A stretch of DNA of 17,691 nt. Origin: Acidobacteriota bacterium. Lineage in GTDB: Bacteria > Acidobacteriota > Terriglobia > Acidiferrales > UBA7541. The stretch's first letter is position 1. Each line of letters starts with the position of its first letter. Under the pieces are notes generated by a model. It ran no database searches, was not told the origin of the DNA, and saw only the letters and a program-made list of their open reading frames with translations. Shown piece after piece: positions 1 through 8,289 of this stretch. The stretch spans positions 1 through 17,691 of the forward strand of contig PMOV01000044.1 of assembly GCA_003161195.1 (NCBI GenBank), given 5' to 3'. The position numbers were made by a program, and so were the translations under genes.

Positions 1-27
1 CCAAAGCAGGGCTGTTACGATTACCTA

Positions 28-52
28 CTTTTTATTTCTTTTTCTTTCGTTT
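28..52 (+). promoter_or_regulatory. Pyrimidine-rich periodic element upstream of the TonB-receptor operon
   Basis: This T/C-only run is broken only by one A and one G. TTTC occurs at 35-38 and 45-48, exactly 10 bp apart, with TTT blocks between them at 5-bp steps. It resembles the CTTTC series before the aldolase operon at 12149-12179. From memory, the E. coli AgaR operator consensus is also built of TTTC/TTTY units at about 5-bp steps. Here it lies on the coding strand of a rightward gene, so it is not a Shine-Dalgarno sequence seen in reverse. It may be an operator for the DeoR-type regulator at 9393-10154. Alternatives are the T-tract of an upstream terminator cut off by the window edge, or simple low complexity. 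Confidence 0.35.
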
Positions 53-128
53 GCGTGTACACTCTCCGCGAATGAGCGACGGGGTGCCCCGGACAACGGG
101 GAAAAAATCACATCGGGGTGGCCAGGAC

Positions 129-3100
129 ATGCAAACGGTACAGCTGATTTGTAGGTCTTTGCGGGAAATGTCGGGCGCGAAACTTGGACAAGCTGCGCGG
201 GGACGTTTTCGCGCGCCGCTGCGGACGACGGGCCGAATCCTGGCCGCAATCGTGCTGGCAACCTTGTGCGGAGCTCCTGCGGCGCTGGCGCAGAAAGACG
301 CCGGCTCGATCGTGGGCGTGGTGAAGGACGGGAGCGGGGCGTCGGTGCAGGGCGCTGCGGTAACGGCGAGCAACGTTGACCTGGGGGAGAAGCAAAGCGC
401 GACCACGAACGAGCAAGGCGAGTACGTTTTCAGCGCGCTGCACATCGGGAAATACAAGATCAGCATCGAGAAGCAGGGGTTCAAGACCGCGGAGGCCGGA
501 CCGATTACGCTGAGCGTGCAAGACCGGCTGGCGGTGGATGTGACGCTGCAACCGGGAGCGGTGACGGAAACCGTGGAGGTGACGGCGCAGGGCGTGCAAC
601 TGGAGACGGAGACTTCCGATCTGGGGCAAGTGGTGGATCAGAAGCGCATCGAGACGTTGCCGCTGAACGGGCGCAACTATGCGCAACTTGCGCTACTCGG
701 GGCCGGCGTGGCGCCGAGCGAGCCGGGTTCGCGTACATCGGGCAGTTACGGATTCAGTTCCAACGGCGCGCGCGCGTTGCAGAACAACTTTCTGCTGGAC
801 GGCGTGGATAACAACGCGAACCTGGGCGACGTGCTCAACGAACAGTCCTACGTGATTCAGCCTTCCGTCGACGCCATCGAAGAGTTTAAGGTGCAGACGA
901 ACGCCTACAGCGCGGAATTCGGGCGCGGGAACGGGGCTATCTTGAACGCGGTGATCAAGTCCGGCAAGAATCGGTTTTACGGGGACGTGTACGAATTTCT
1001 GCGTAACGACGATTTCGACGCCGCGAATTCCACGCTAAAGGCGCAGGGTTTCGGACGCGAGCCGTATAAGCAGAACCAGTTTGGCGCAACCTTCGGCGGG
1101 CCGATTAGGAGGGACCGTACGTTCTTCTTTATGGATTATGAGGGGCTGCGCATTCACCAGGGGGTTATTCTGAATGGCACGATTCCAGATCAGAGCATGA
1201 TCGGCGGAAATTTCACTTCCATTCTGACGAACACGCCGGCCATGGCCGCCGACGTAAACGGAAATCCCACCGGGCAGACGGCGCTCGATTGCAGCGGGAG
1301 TCCAACGTACGTGGGCGAGCTTTTCAACGCAAGGCTCACACAGGCGTCCACACTGAATCCCAATGGATATTGCGGCGTGCCGATCACCGGTCCAGGCGGG
1401 CAACTCAACGTTTTTGGCGGGAATACGCAGATCGATCCGCTGGCTGCGCGGCTCGCCGCCCTATATCCGGCGCCGAACGCCAACAACGACGGGTACAACT
1501 ACATCGCCGTGCCGGTGGAACAAACCACGCGCAACAATTTTGACGTGCGCGTGGACCACAAATTCAGCGACGCGGATACCTCGTTCTATCGTTTCAGCTA
1601 CGAGGATCAGCCGCGGACGATTCCTGCGCCTTTTGGGAACGCGCTGGATGGCGGCGGCTTTTTCAGCGGGAATGAAGAAAGCTCGTACCGCAGCCTGGCG
1701 ATCAGCGAGAATCACACGTTTAGCCCGACGACGTTGAATGAGTTTCGCTTTGGCTACAACCGCATCAACTCCCACCGCTTCCAGGAAAACGCGGACACCA
1801 ATGTCTCCGAGGAATTGGGCTTCCCGGGCGTTCCGTATTCCGCGGGCAACGGCGGACTGCCGACCATCACCTTTGGCGACGGGTCATCGATCGAGATCGG
1901 CAGTTCGGGTTATCTGCCCTCTATCGAGAAACAGAACAGTTTCGTTTTCTCGGATAATTTCAACAAGGTTCTGGGCGCCCATGCTTTGAAAATTGGCGCG
2001 GAAATCCGGATCGAGCAGTTCACCATTTTCCAGCCCGCGCAGTCTCGCGGCGCGGAGAATTTTGGGACGGAGTTCACCTCGAATCCGGGGGCCATTGCCT
2101 CTGACGGCGCCGGCTATGGTTTCGCAACCTTCCTGCTGGGAATTCCGGATGGCGGCTCCATCGTAAACCTGCACGACATCGACTATCGCAGGCAGATTTA
2201 CGCCGAGTACATGCAGGACGATTGGAAGCTCTCCAAGCGGCTGACCTTGAACCTGGGGCTGCGCTATGAGATTTTCAGCACGGTGAAAGAGCATCACGAT
2301 GAGCAGGGTACGTTCGATTTCGCCAGCGACACGCTGATCGTCCCGAAGGGCATAACCGCGCAACTGACGCCGACCATTGCAAGTTACCTGCCCATCAGCG
2401 CCACGGGAACGCCTGGCCTGATCAGCCCGGACTTGAACAACTTTGCCCCGCGCGTGGGGCTTGCTTACAAAATTACCGATAAGCTCGTGATGCGCGCCGG
2501 GTACGGCATTTTTTATGGCGGGCAGGAGAACGGTCCTTTCTCGAACCCGAGCCCCGGATTTAATCCGCCATTTTTCGTGACCGAGTCCTTTACCCCGCCG
2601 TGCGGCCAGGGAATCGCGAATCCCCTGGTGGTGGACTGCTCGATACCCGGGTTAAGCCAGCTCTCCGCGGGCTTTCCGGCGAATGCGTTGACTGACCCAA
2701 ACACACCGATTCTGTATTCGATAGATCCTCATCTGCGGACGCCTTATACGCAGCAGTATCACCTGGGCTTTCAGTATGAAGTGGCGCCGAACACGATTCT
2801 GGATATTTCCTATGGCGGTTCAAAAGGCGCGAAGCTGTTCACCTTTTATAACGGCAATCAAGCGGTGCCCGCCACCGAACCGCAATTTGCGGCCCTGTGC
2901 AACGACCCCGCAACCGGCACCACCCCGCTCAACTGCCCTACGGCGCCGCGCCGTCCGTTCCCCGCGGTCGATTCTTCCATCGCGTTGTTCAAATCGGACG
3001 GCATCTCGAACTACAACTCCTTGCAAGTGCGGCTGGAGAGGCAGTTTGCTCACGGGCTGCAATTTGAGGCGTCGTATACCTACGCGCATTCCTTGGACGA

Positions 3101-3773
3101 CGCTTCGAGCGCCAGCCTGGGCTCGGCCAATCAGGGCGATTTTCGTCTGCAGACCGATCCTCTTCTTGAATATTCAAACTCTGACTTCGACGTGCGTCAT
3201 CGCTTCATTTTCAGTTCTATTTATGAGTTGCCGTTCGGCAAAGACAAGTTGCTGGGAAGAAATGCCACCGGGTGGGAAAATCAGATCATCGGCAACTGGC
3301 AGGTGGCCACGATCATGACGGCGTCGACCGGCAATTGGTATACGCCGACGGATATTTCGGCTAACGTTTCGACCTCCGATTGCGGCGGCACCGTGGAAAA
3401 CTGCATACGTCCGAACCTGGTCGGCAATCCCAACGGCAAGCCTTGCGTCGCCGGCACACTGTTCAACACTTGCGCGTTCGTATCGGACACCGTCGTCGGC
3501 ACTTTCGGCAATGCGGGACGCAACATCATTCAAGGCCCGGGCTATCAGAACTGGGACATCTCGCTTTTCAAAACGTTTCCCATCAGCGAATCGAAGCGCT
3601 TTGAGTTTCGCGCGGAGTTCTTCAACGCCTTCAATCACGCCAATCCGGAATTCACTAATCCGGAAACAATCGTGGAAAATACGGCCACGGAGCTGGGGTC
3701 TTCCTCGTATGGGTTTGCCGGATATACGCGCACGCCACGGCAGATTCAGTTCGCCTTGAAATTTTATTTCTAG
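129..3773 (+). CDS. TonB-dependent receptor, Oar-like, with carboxypeptidase-regulatory domain
   Basis: This is an outer-membrane receptor of about 1214 residues, probably taking up glycans or other large ligands with energy from TonB. From the ATG at 129, a basic N-region and hydrophobic core end in AAL-A/QK near residue 54 (signal peptide). A beta-sandwich carboxypeptidase-regulatory-like domain follows at about 58-150 (GSIVGVVKDGSG...). The plug domain is at about 155-280, with LPLNGRNY near 177 and LLDGVDNN near 223. The rest is barrel, rich in alternating aromatic strands, ending in FALKFYF, a typical outer-membrane terminal signature. The start is uncertain: a TTG at 51 and an ATG at 72 lie in frame but lack a Shine-Dalgarno; 129 has GGGGTGG at 115-121; an ATG at 168 would also leave a normal signal peptide. 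No SusD partner is adjacent, as is usual for acidobacterial receptors. It is the first gene of a three-gene exported-protein operon. The ligand cannot be read from the sequence; the neighbouring galactosidase suggests a galactoside. Confidence 0.93.
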   Translation: MQTVQLICRSLREMSGAKLGQAARGRFRAPLRTTGRILAAIVLATLCGAPAALAQKDAGSIVGVVKDGSGASVQGAAVTASNVDLGEKQSATTNEQGEYVFSALHIGKYKISIEKQGFKTAEAGPITLSVQDRLAVDVTLQPGAVTETVEVTAQGVQLETETSDLGQVVDQKRIETLPLNGRNYAQLALLGAGVAPSEPGSRTSGSYGFSSNGARALQNNFLLDGVDNNANLGDVLNEQSYVIQPSVDAIEEFKVQTNAYSAEFGRGNGAILNAVIKSGKNRFYGDVYEFLRNDDFDAANSTLKAQGFGREPYKQNQFGATFGGPIRRDRTFFFMDYEGLRIHQGVILNGTIPDQSMIGGNFTSILTNTPAMAADVNGNPTGQTALDCSGSPTYVGELFNARLTQASTLNPNGYCGVPITGPGGQLNVFGGNTQIDPLAARLAALYPAPNANNDGYNYIAVPVEQTTRNNFDVRVDHKFSDADTSFYRFSYEDQPRTIPAPFGNALDGGGFFSGNEESSYRSLAISENHTFSPTTLNEFRFGYNRINSHRFQENADTNVSEELGFPGVPYSAGNGGLPTITFGDGSSIEIGSSGYLPSIEKQNSFVFSDNFNKVLGAHALKIGAEIRIEQFTIFQPAQSRGAENFGTEFTSNPGAIASDGAGYGFATFLLGIPDGGSIVNLHDIDYRRQIYAEYMQDDWKLSKRLTLNLGLRYEIFSTVKEHHDEQGTFDFASDTLIVPKGITAQLTPTIASYLPISATGTPGLISPDLNNFAPRVGLAYKITDKLVMRAGYGIFYGGQENGPFSNPSPGFNPPFFVTESFTPPCGQGIANPLVVDCSIPGLSQLSAGFPANALTDPNTPILYSIDPHLRTPYTQQYHLGFQYEVAPNTILDISYGGSKGAKLFTFYNGNQAVPATEPQFAALCNDPATGTTPLNCPTAPRRPFPAVDSSIALFKSDGISNYNSLQVRLERQFAHGLQFEASYTYAHSLDDASSASLGSANQGDFRLQTDPLLEYSNSDFDVRHRFIFSSIYELPFGKDKLLGRNATGWENQIIGNWQVATIMTASTGNWYTPTDISANVSTSDCGGTVENCIRPNLVGNPNGKPCVAGTLFNTCAFVSDTVVGTFGNAGRNIIQGPGYQNWDISLFKTFPISESKRFEFRAEFFNAFNHANPEFTNPETIVENTATELGSSSYGFAGYTRTPRQIQFALKFYF

Positions 3774-3790
3774 CCGCCAAGGTGGCCGCG

Positions 3791-4975
3791 ATGATTTTTT
3801 GCGCAAGGCGAGGCAACGGCCGAACGCAGCGCAAGCTGCTGATCGGACTGCTAAGTGTTCTGGGTGCCGCGGCGCTTCCCTGCCCCGGGTTCAGCCAGGA
3901 CATTCAGTACCAGGCGGATCCCGACGCCGCGCAGAAAAAAACCCTGCTCCTCAAAGACTTCGATCCGCAACCCATGCTGCATGCGGAAAAGCACGAAGTG
4001 CCGCGCGCGAGATTCCCGGTCATCGATATGCACAATCACGTGAACGACGCGGGGGGCGTGCACGCGGAAGACATTCCGCCCGCGGAAGTGGTGCGGCGCA
4101 TGGACCGCGCCAACGTGCAAACCATCGTCATCCTCACCGGCATGTGGGGAGACAAACTGCAGGGCGTGCTGGACAAGATGGTCAAGCCGTATCCCGGCAG
4201 GTTCATCGTCTTTGCGCAAATGGATTACCGCAAAATCGACGACGCCAATTTCAGCGCCGAGATGGTGGCGCAACTGGATGACGCGGTTCGCCGTGGCGCG
4301 CGCGGATTAAAAGTGTTGAAGGATCTCGGTCTCGGCGTGCGCGACAAGTCCGGAAAATTTGTCGGCGTCGACGACCCGCGGCTTGATCCCGTGTGGGAGG
4401 AATGCGGCCGCTTGGGCATCCCCGTGGCCATCCACACCAGCGATCCCGAAGCCTTCTGGGGGCCGGTCGATGCGCACAACGAACGCTACGAGGAGCTGAT
4501 CGAAAATCCCACCTGGGGCTTCCATGATGCAAAGTTTCCCAGCAAGGAAAAGCTGCTCGCGGAACGCAACCACGCCATTGAAAAGCATCCGCACACCACG
4601 TTCATTGCCCTGCATGTCGCCAACTGGCCGGAAAATCTCGATGTCGTCTCAGCCTGGCTCGACAAGTACCCCAACATGATGGTGGAATTCGGCGCGCGCG
4701 AAGCCGAACTTGGCCGCCAGCCGCGGCGCTCGGAGAAATTCTTTCACGATTACCAGGATCGCATCATGTTCGGCACGGATGCCGAGCCGGAAGAGGCTAT
4801 GTACGCGAACTATTTCCGCTGGCTTGAAACCACCGATGAATATTTCCCCTATTGGGGATATCCCGGCCAGGGCCGCTGGGAAATTTATGGGATGGGCCTT
4901 CCCGATTCAATTCTCAAAAAGGTTTATCACCAGAACGCCGAAAAGATTTTCGCGCAATTCAAAGGATTGCACTGA
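3791..4975 (+). CDS. Exported amidohydrolase-2 family metal-dependent hydrolase
   Basis: This is a TIM-barrel amidohydrolase of the Amidohydro_2 type, the family that includes ACMSD-like decarboxylases and sugar lactonases. It has 394 residues from the ATG at 3791, which has AAGG 8 nt upstream; a GTG at 3782 is less likely. An Arg/Lys-rich start followed by a hydrophobic stretch (about 17-35) suggests a Sec signal peptide ending near FSQ/D, so the protein should act in the periplasm. Metal-site candidates are the HNH pair H81 and H83 in IDMHNH, H215 in AIHTS, H275 in ALHVANW and D330 in FGTDAE. K174 in GLKVLK could be a structural or carboxylated lysine. It begins 17 nt after the receptor stop and ends 1 nt before the glycosidase start, so it is in the same transcript. 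A role as a sugar lactonase or deacylase is conceivable, but the substrate is unknown. The fold is well supported and the reaction is not. Confidence 0.88.
   Translation: MIFCARRGNGRTQRKLLIGLLSVLGAAALPCPGFSQDIQYQADPDAAQKKTLLLKDFDPQPMLHAEKHEVPRARFPVIDMHNHVNDAGGVHAEDIPPAEVVRRMDRANVQTIVILTGMWGDKLQGVLDKMVKPYPGRFIVFAQMDYRKIDDANFSAEMVAQLDDAVRRGARGLKVLKDLGLGVRDKSGKFVGVDDPRLDPVWEECGRLGIPVAIHTSDPEAFWGPVDAHNERYEELIENPTWGFHDAKFPSKEKLLAERNHAIEKHPHTTFIALHVANWPENLDVVSAWLDKYPNMMVEFGAREAELGRQPRRSEKFFHDYQDRIMFGTDAEPEEAMYANYFRWLETTDEYFPYWGYPGQGRWEIYGMGLPDSILKKVYHQNAEKIFAQFKGLH
4961..4966 (+). promoter_or_regulatory. Shine-Dalgarno AAAGGA that fixes the galactosidase start
   Basis: AAAGGA lies 10 nt before the ATG at 4977, inside the last codons of the amidohydrolase gene. 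It supports this start over upstream in-frame codons, which would bury the lipoprotein signal. The arrangement TGA-A-ATG suggests translational coupling. Confidence 0.6.
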
Positions 4976-4976
4976 A

Positions 4977-7223
4977 ATGACACAGCGTCTTCCATCGTTC
5001 CTTCCGCCAATAACAATCTGCGTGACGCTGGTTGCGGCGGCGTGCCTGACGGTCATCGGCTGCCAGAAGCAACAAGACTCCAAACCCGCCGCGCCCATAG
5101 CCGTCACGAAATCCGGCATCGAGGTGAGCGCCGGCCCCGACGCCATAACCATACGCACGCCATCGACCAAGTTTGTTCTTGGGCCTTCAGGCTCGTTGCA
5201 GGGCTTCCTCGAAAAAGCCGGCATCGAGTTGTCGCTGGAGGCCAATGCAGCGGGCGCCGGCCAAACCGTTTCGATTGCAAAAAAGGACTTACCTGGGCTG
5301 CAGCTGGATCTCGCACATGCGAAAGTGCAGGAACCCTCGGGCAAACTGGGGACGCTCGGCAAAAAGGTGGTAATCACGGGCCCGATTCCCGGAGCCGGCC
5401 TGGAAGAGACCGTCACCCTCGAGGTCTACGACGCGTTCCCGCAACTGGCGCTGCTCTCCGCAACGCTTCGCAACACGACGGATAAGGACATCGCGCTGGA
5501 CGCAGTCACCCTGCAACGCCACACCTTCGCACCGCCCGCCAATTCTTCCGCCAGCCAAACGCTCTGGAGCTTCGACGGCGCCAGCCTGAAGTGGGGCAAG
5601 GACGAAATTTTTCCCGTGCCCGCCAAATACTCGGAAGAAAATCCCTTCGGCGCTCCCGTGCCGGTTAAGGACGATCTTGGCCATGTAGGCGGCGGCATCC
5701 CAGTGGTGGCATTCTGGTCGCGAAATGTCGGCGAAGCCATCGGCCACGTCGAGACGCTGCCGCTGGTCATTTCACTGCCGGTACAGACGAAAGAACATGG
5801 CCAGGTCGCTGCGGCAATGCGTATCCCCGCCAATACCGTGCTGAAACCGGGGGAGTCATTCTCCACGCCGCGCTCCTTCCTCGCGGTCTATTCCGGCGAC
5901 TTTTACCAGCCGCTCAGCACGTGGTCGAACTTCGTCGAAAAGGAAGGGCTCGCGAAGCCCGCGAACAACGACGAAAATTACGCGGTGAGCTGGTGCGGCT
6001 GGGGCTACGAATTTGCCGTGACGCCGAAGCAGATGCTCGACACCATCCCCAAGTTGAAAGAGCTCGGCATCCACTGGGCCACGCTCGATGACGGCTGGTT
6101 CAACAACTATGGCGACTGGCAGCCGCGCCAGGCGGCTTTTCCCGGGAACGCCATGCAGGACATGGTCAGCAAATTTCATGAGCAGGGCCTGAAGCTACAA
6201 CTCTGGTGGCTGCCGCTAGCGGTTGAAGACGGCCACAACGGCTATGGCGGACGAAAGTTCGAAGTATCGCAGGTGGTGAAGGATCATCCCGATTGGCTGA
6301 TCCTGGACAAGGACGGAAAACCCGCGCGCATGGCGCGCAATCTGGCGGTACTGTGCCCCGCGCTGCCGGAAGTGCAGTCTTACTACAAACGACTCACCGA
6401 GCGATTCATTCGCGATTGGGGTTTTGACGGTCACAAGCTGGACAACATTTACACCACGCCGCTTTGCTACAATCCGGCGCATCATCACAAATCCCCCAAC
6501 GATTCGGTCTATGCCATGGGCGAAGTCTACAAAACTATTTTCGAAACCACGCGCGCGCTCAAACCGGACAGCGTCACGCAAAGTTGCCCCTGTGGCACGC
6601 CGCCGAGCCTGGCCTGGCTGCGTTATATGGACCAAGCGGTCACCGCCGATCCCGTCGGTTCCATCCAAGTCCGGCGCCGCATCAAGATGTACAAAGCGCT
6701 GCTGGGCCCGCGCGCCGCGGTCTATGGCGACCACGTGGAGCTAACACGAATCACCAACGTTTCCACCAACGAGCAAGATTTGGGAACCGATTTCGCCTCC
6801 ACGCTGGGAACAGGCGGAGTGCTGGGGACAAAATTCACGTGGCCCGATTACGGCCCGAAATTCAAAAATGTGAATCTGACTCCAGAGAAAGACGCGCTTT
6901 GGAAAGAATGGATTCATCTATACAACGAGAAAATGCTCTCGAAGGGCGACTTCCTGGACTTGTACGTCTACGGCTTTGACGTCCCGGAAGCTTACGCCAT
7001 CGCGAAAGATGGGCATTTTTACTACGCCTTCTACGCGCCCGCGTCTCGGACATCGAAAATTTGGAGCGGAGAAGTTGAGCTGCGCGGCTTGGCCGCGGCC
7101 AGGAACTATCACGTCGAAGACTACGTCCATCACCAAGACCTCGGCATCGTCACGGGACCCACAGCCAAGCTTAAGGTCAACTTCTCAGATAACCTGCTGC
7201 TGGAAGCCACTCCCGCTCGATAA
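4977..7223 (+). CDS. Lipoprotein alpha-galactosidase-like glycoside hydrolase (melibiase/GH36-like)
   Basis: This is a 748-residue lipoprotein predicted to release alpha-linked galactose (or alpha-GalNAc) from glycans at the membrane. The N-terminus has a hydrophobic stretch and lipobox V-I-G-C with the lipidated cysteine at C29. Residues about 45-320 look like the N-terminal beta-sandwich of clan GH-D enzymes. The catalytic barrel starts near 335 with SWCGWGYEF, then LDDGWFNNYGDW at 370-381. The nucleophile candidate is D489 in GHKLDN, matching the K-x-D motif of GH36. The acid/base region departs from the usual SC-GGG-R-D pattern: it reads SCPCGTPPS at 536-544, and D552 or D558 are candidates. 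A small C-terminal beta domain follows from about 660. The open frame extends upstream to 4710, but that part overlaps the amidohydrolase and is not used. Galactosidase versus N-acetylgalactosaminidase cannot be settled by eye; the AgaS-like gene in the facing operon makes the second worth testing. Confidence 0.85.
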   Translation: MTQRLPSFLPPITICVTLVAAACLTVIGCQKQQDSKPAAPIAVTKSGIEVSAGPDAITIRTPSTKFVLGPSGSLQGFLEKAGIELSLEANAAGAGQTVSIAKKDLPGLQLDLAHAKVQEPSGKLGTLGKKVVITGPIPGAGLEETVTLEVYDAFPQLALLSATLRNTTDKDIALDAVTLQRHTFAPPANSSASQTLWSFDGASLKWGKDEIFPVPAKYSEENPFGAPVPVKDDLGHVGGGIPVVAFWSRNVGEAIGHVETLPLVISLPVQTKEHGQVAAAMRIPANTVLKPGESFSTPRSFLAVYSGDFYQPLSTWSNFVEKEGLAKPANNDENYAVSWCGWGYEFAVTPKQMLDTIPKLKELGIHWATLDDGWFNNYGDWQPRQAAFPGNAMQDMVSKFHEQGLKLQLWWLPLAVEDGHNGYGGRKFEVSQVVKDHPDWLILDKDGKPARMARNLAVLCPALPEVQSYYKRLTERFIRDWGFDGHKLDNIYTTPLCYNPAHHHKSPNDSVYAMGEVYKTIFETTRALKPDSVTQSCPCGTPPSLAWLRYMDQAVTADPVGSIQVRRRIKMYKALLGPRAAVYGDHVELTRITNVSTNEQDLGTDFASTLGTGGVLGTKFTWPDYGPKFKNVNLTPEKDALWKEWIHLYNEKMLSKGDFLDLYVYGFDVPEAYAIAKDGHFYYAFYAPASRTSKIWSGEVELRGLAAARNYHVEDYVHHQDLGIVTGPTAKLKVNFSDNLLLEATPAR

Positions 7224-7238
7224 CGCTCGCGGGCTTTT
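7212..7238 (+). terminator. Possible intrinsic terminator after the glycosidase gene
   Basis: CCCGC at 7212-7216 pairs with GCGGG at 7229-7233 across a 12-nt loop that contains the stop codon, and is followed by CTTTT. The stem is only 5 bp (all GC) and the T-tract is short, so efficiency is doubtful. It lies where two convergent operons end. Confidence 0.35.
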
Positions 7239-7243
7239 GTAGC

Positions 7244-7330
7244 GCCGCCCTCCAGGCGGCATTGGCTCCGGCGCGATCAACTGCCGGTGCTTGTTTACCG
7301 CGAACCGCCGAGGCTCGTCCGCCCCGGCGG
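7244..7330. repeat. GC-rich hairpin pair, possibly a dispersed repeat element
   Basis: Two inverted repeats lie between the convergent operons: GCCGCC/GGCGGC at 7244-7249 and 7255-7260 (5-nt loop), and CCGCCG/CGGCGG at 7305-7310 and 7325-7330 (14-nt loop). Short GC hairpins of this look, starting TGTAGCGCC, are of the kind scattered between genes in many acidobacterial genomes; that is a recollection and only one copy is visible here. The element runs into the end of the PfkB gene at 7295. Confidence 0.35.
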
Positions 7331-8269
7331 CCCGCCAGCCGACCAATTCTTGCGGATGAAGCCTTCGCGGTGTTGGACATCGCGAAACGCTTCGGTACCG
7401 CCAGCGCGCGTAACCGAGAGCGCGCCAACCATGTTCGCAAACCTCAAGCAATCTTCGATCTTGGCACCGCGAATATATTGGTGAACGAAGCCCGCGTCGA
7501 AAGTATCGCCCGCGCCAATGGGATCGGCCATATCGACGACCGGAGGAAATCCCGAGAATTTCTCCTTGTTCGCCAACACCATCGCACCTTGCGAACCGCG
7601 CTTAATCACCAGAATGGGAACTTTCTGCGACAGCACGTGCGCGGCCCGCTCCACATCGGTCGTTTGCGCCAGCTTGCACGCTTCCCTTTCGTTCGGCAGC
7701 AGGATGTCCACATATTTGAACAACAGCTGAATATCGCCGGACCAACGGTCTTCCGGATCGTCGTTGGTATCGAGCGATGTGCTGAGCCCGGCTTCCTTGG
7801 CTTTGCGATAGATTTCGATTAAATGCGGCCGTATACCTTTTTGCAAGAAATATGACGACACATGCAGGTGTTTCGCGCTGAAGAGATAGCTCAGCTCGAG
7901 CTCACGCTCGGTCAGGTCATACATGGTGCCTGGATAGGTCAGAATAAATCGTTGCTTGCGCTGCGGCAGAATGACCGTCAAGCCGGTGGTCTTGCCCGGC
8001 AAACGCCGCACGCGGGAAAGTTCCACGCCGCTCTCGCCCAGCCGCTTCAAGCAAATTTCTCCGAATGGGTCGCTGCCGATACACGAACTGAACCCGACTT
8101 TGTTGCCGAGCAGCGCAAGGTTGTGCGCAAAAATCGCCGACGAGCTGCCCAGGGTGATGCTCAAATCCTTGGCCAGGTGCTCACGCTCGAGCACCAGTTG
8201 CTGCGGCAGGCCGTTCATAATGAGATCGAGATTCAACTCGCCGATCACGCTGACGTCTAAATGTGGCAA
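7295..8269 (-). CDS. PfkB/ribokinase-family sugar kinase
   Basis: This is a 324-residue cytoplasmic kinase of the ribokinase fold that phosphorylates a sugar or sugar derivative. The N-terminal strand reads VIGELNLDLI (8-17). The substrate loop has SITLGSSSAIFA (38-49) in place of the usual GG-A-N. The ATP/anion-hole signature is DPIGAGDTFDAGF (249-261), with D255 as catalytic base. The start is a TTG at 8269, chosen because AGGAG at 8278-8282 sits 8 nt upstream. It is the last gene of the tagatose-type operon, 20 nt after the SIS gene. The last 15 residues or so (SAGGPPGRTSLGGSR) are a Gly/Pro/Arg tail that coincides with the GC hairpin element, so the original stop may have been lost. The substrate is unknown; a galactosamine or galactose-derived sugar is plausible from context only. 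Confidence 0.88.
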   Translation of the reverse strand: MPHLDVSVIGELNLDLIMNGLPQQLVLEREHLAKDLSITLGSSSAIFAHNLALLGNKVGFSSCIGSDPFGEICLKRLGESGVELSRVRRLPGKTTGLTVILPQRKQRFILTYPGTMYDLTERELELSYLFSAKHLHVSSYFLQKGIRPHLIEIYRKAKEAGLSTSLDTNDDPEDRWSGDIQLLFKYVDILLPNEREACKLAQTTDVERAAHVLSQKVPILVIKRGSQGAMVLANKEKFSGFPPVVDMADPIGAGDTFDAGFVHQYIRGAKIEDCLRFANMVGALSVTRAGGTEAFRDVQHREGFIRKNWSAGGPPGRTSLGGSR

Positions 8270-8277
8270 GAATTGTT

Positions 8278-8282
8278 CTCCT
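8278..8282 (-). promoter_or_regulatory. Shine-Dalgarno AGGAG for the TTG-initiated kinase
   Basis: AGGAG (read on the minus strand) is 8 nt before the TTG at 8269 and lies in the 20-nt gap after the SIS gene stop. It is the reason for accepting a TTG start; no ATG lies near. Confidence 0.7.
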
Positions 8283-8289
8283 GTGTTTC

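Noticed and set aside
51..128. TTG at 51 and ATG at 72 as receptor starts
   Set aside because: Neither has a Shine-Dalgarno and both put a long basic lead before the signal peptide; 129 or 168 gives a normal one.
4710..4976. Upstream extension of the glycosidase frame
   Set aside because: It overlaps the amidohydrolase gene in another frame and would bury the lipoprotein signal that begins at 4977.
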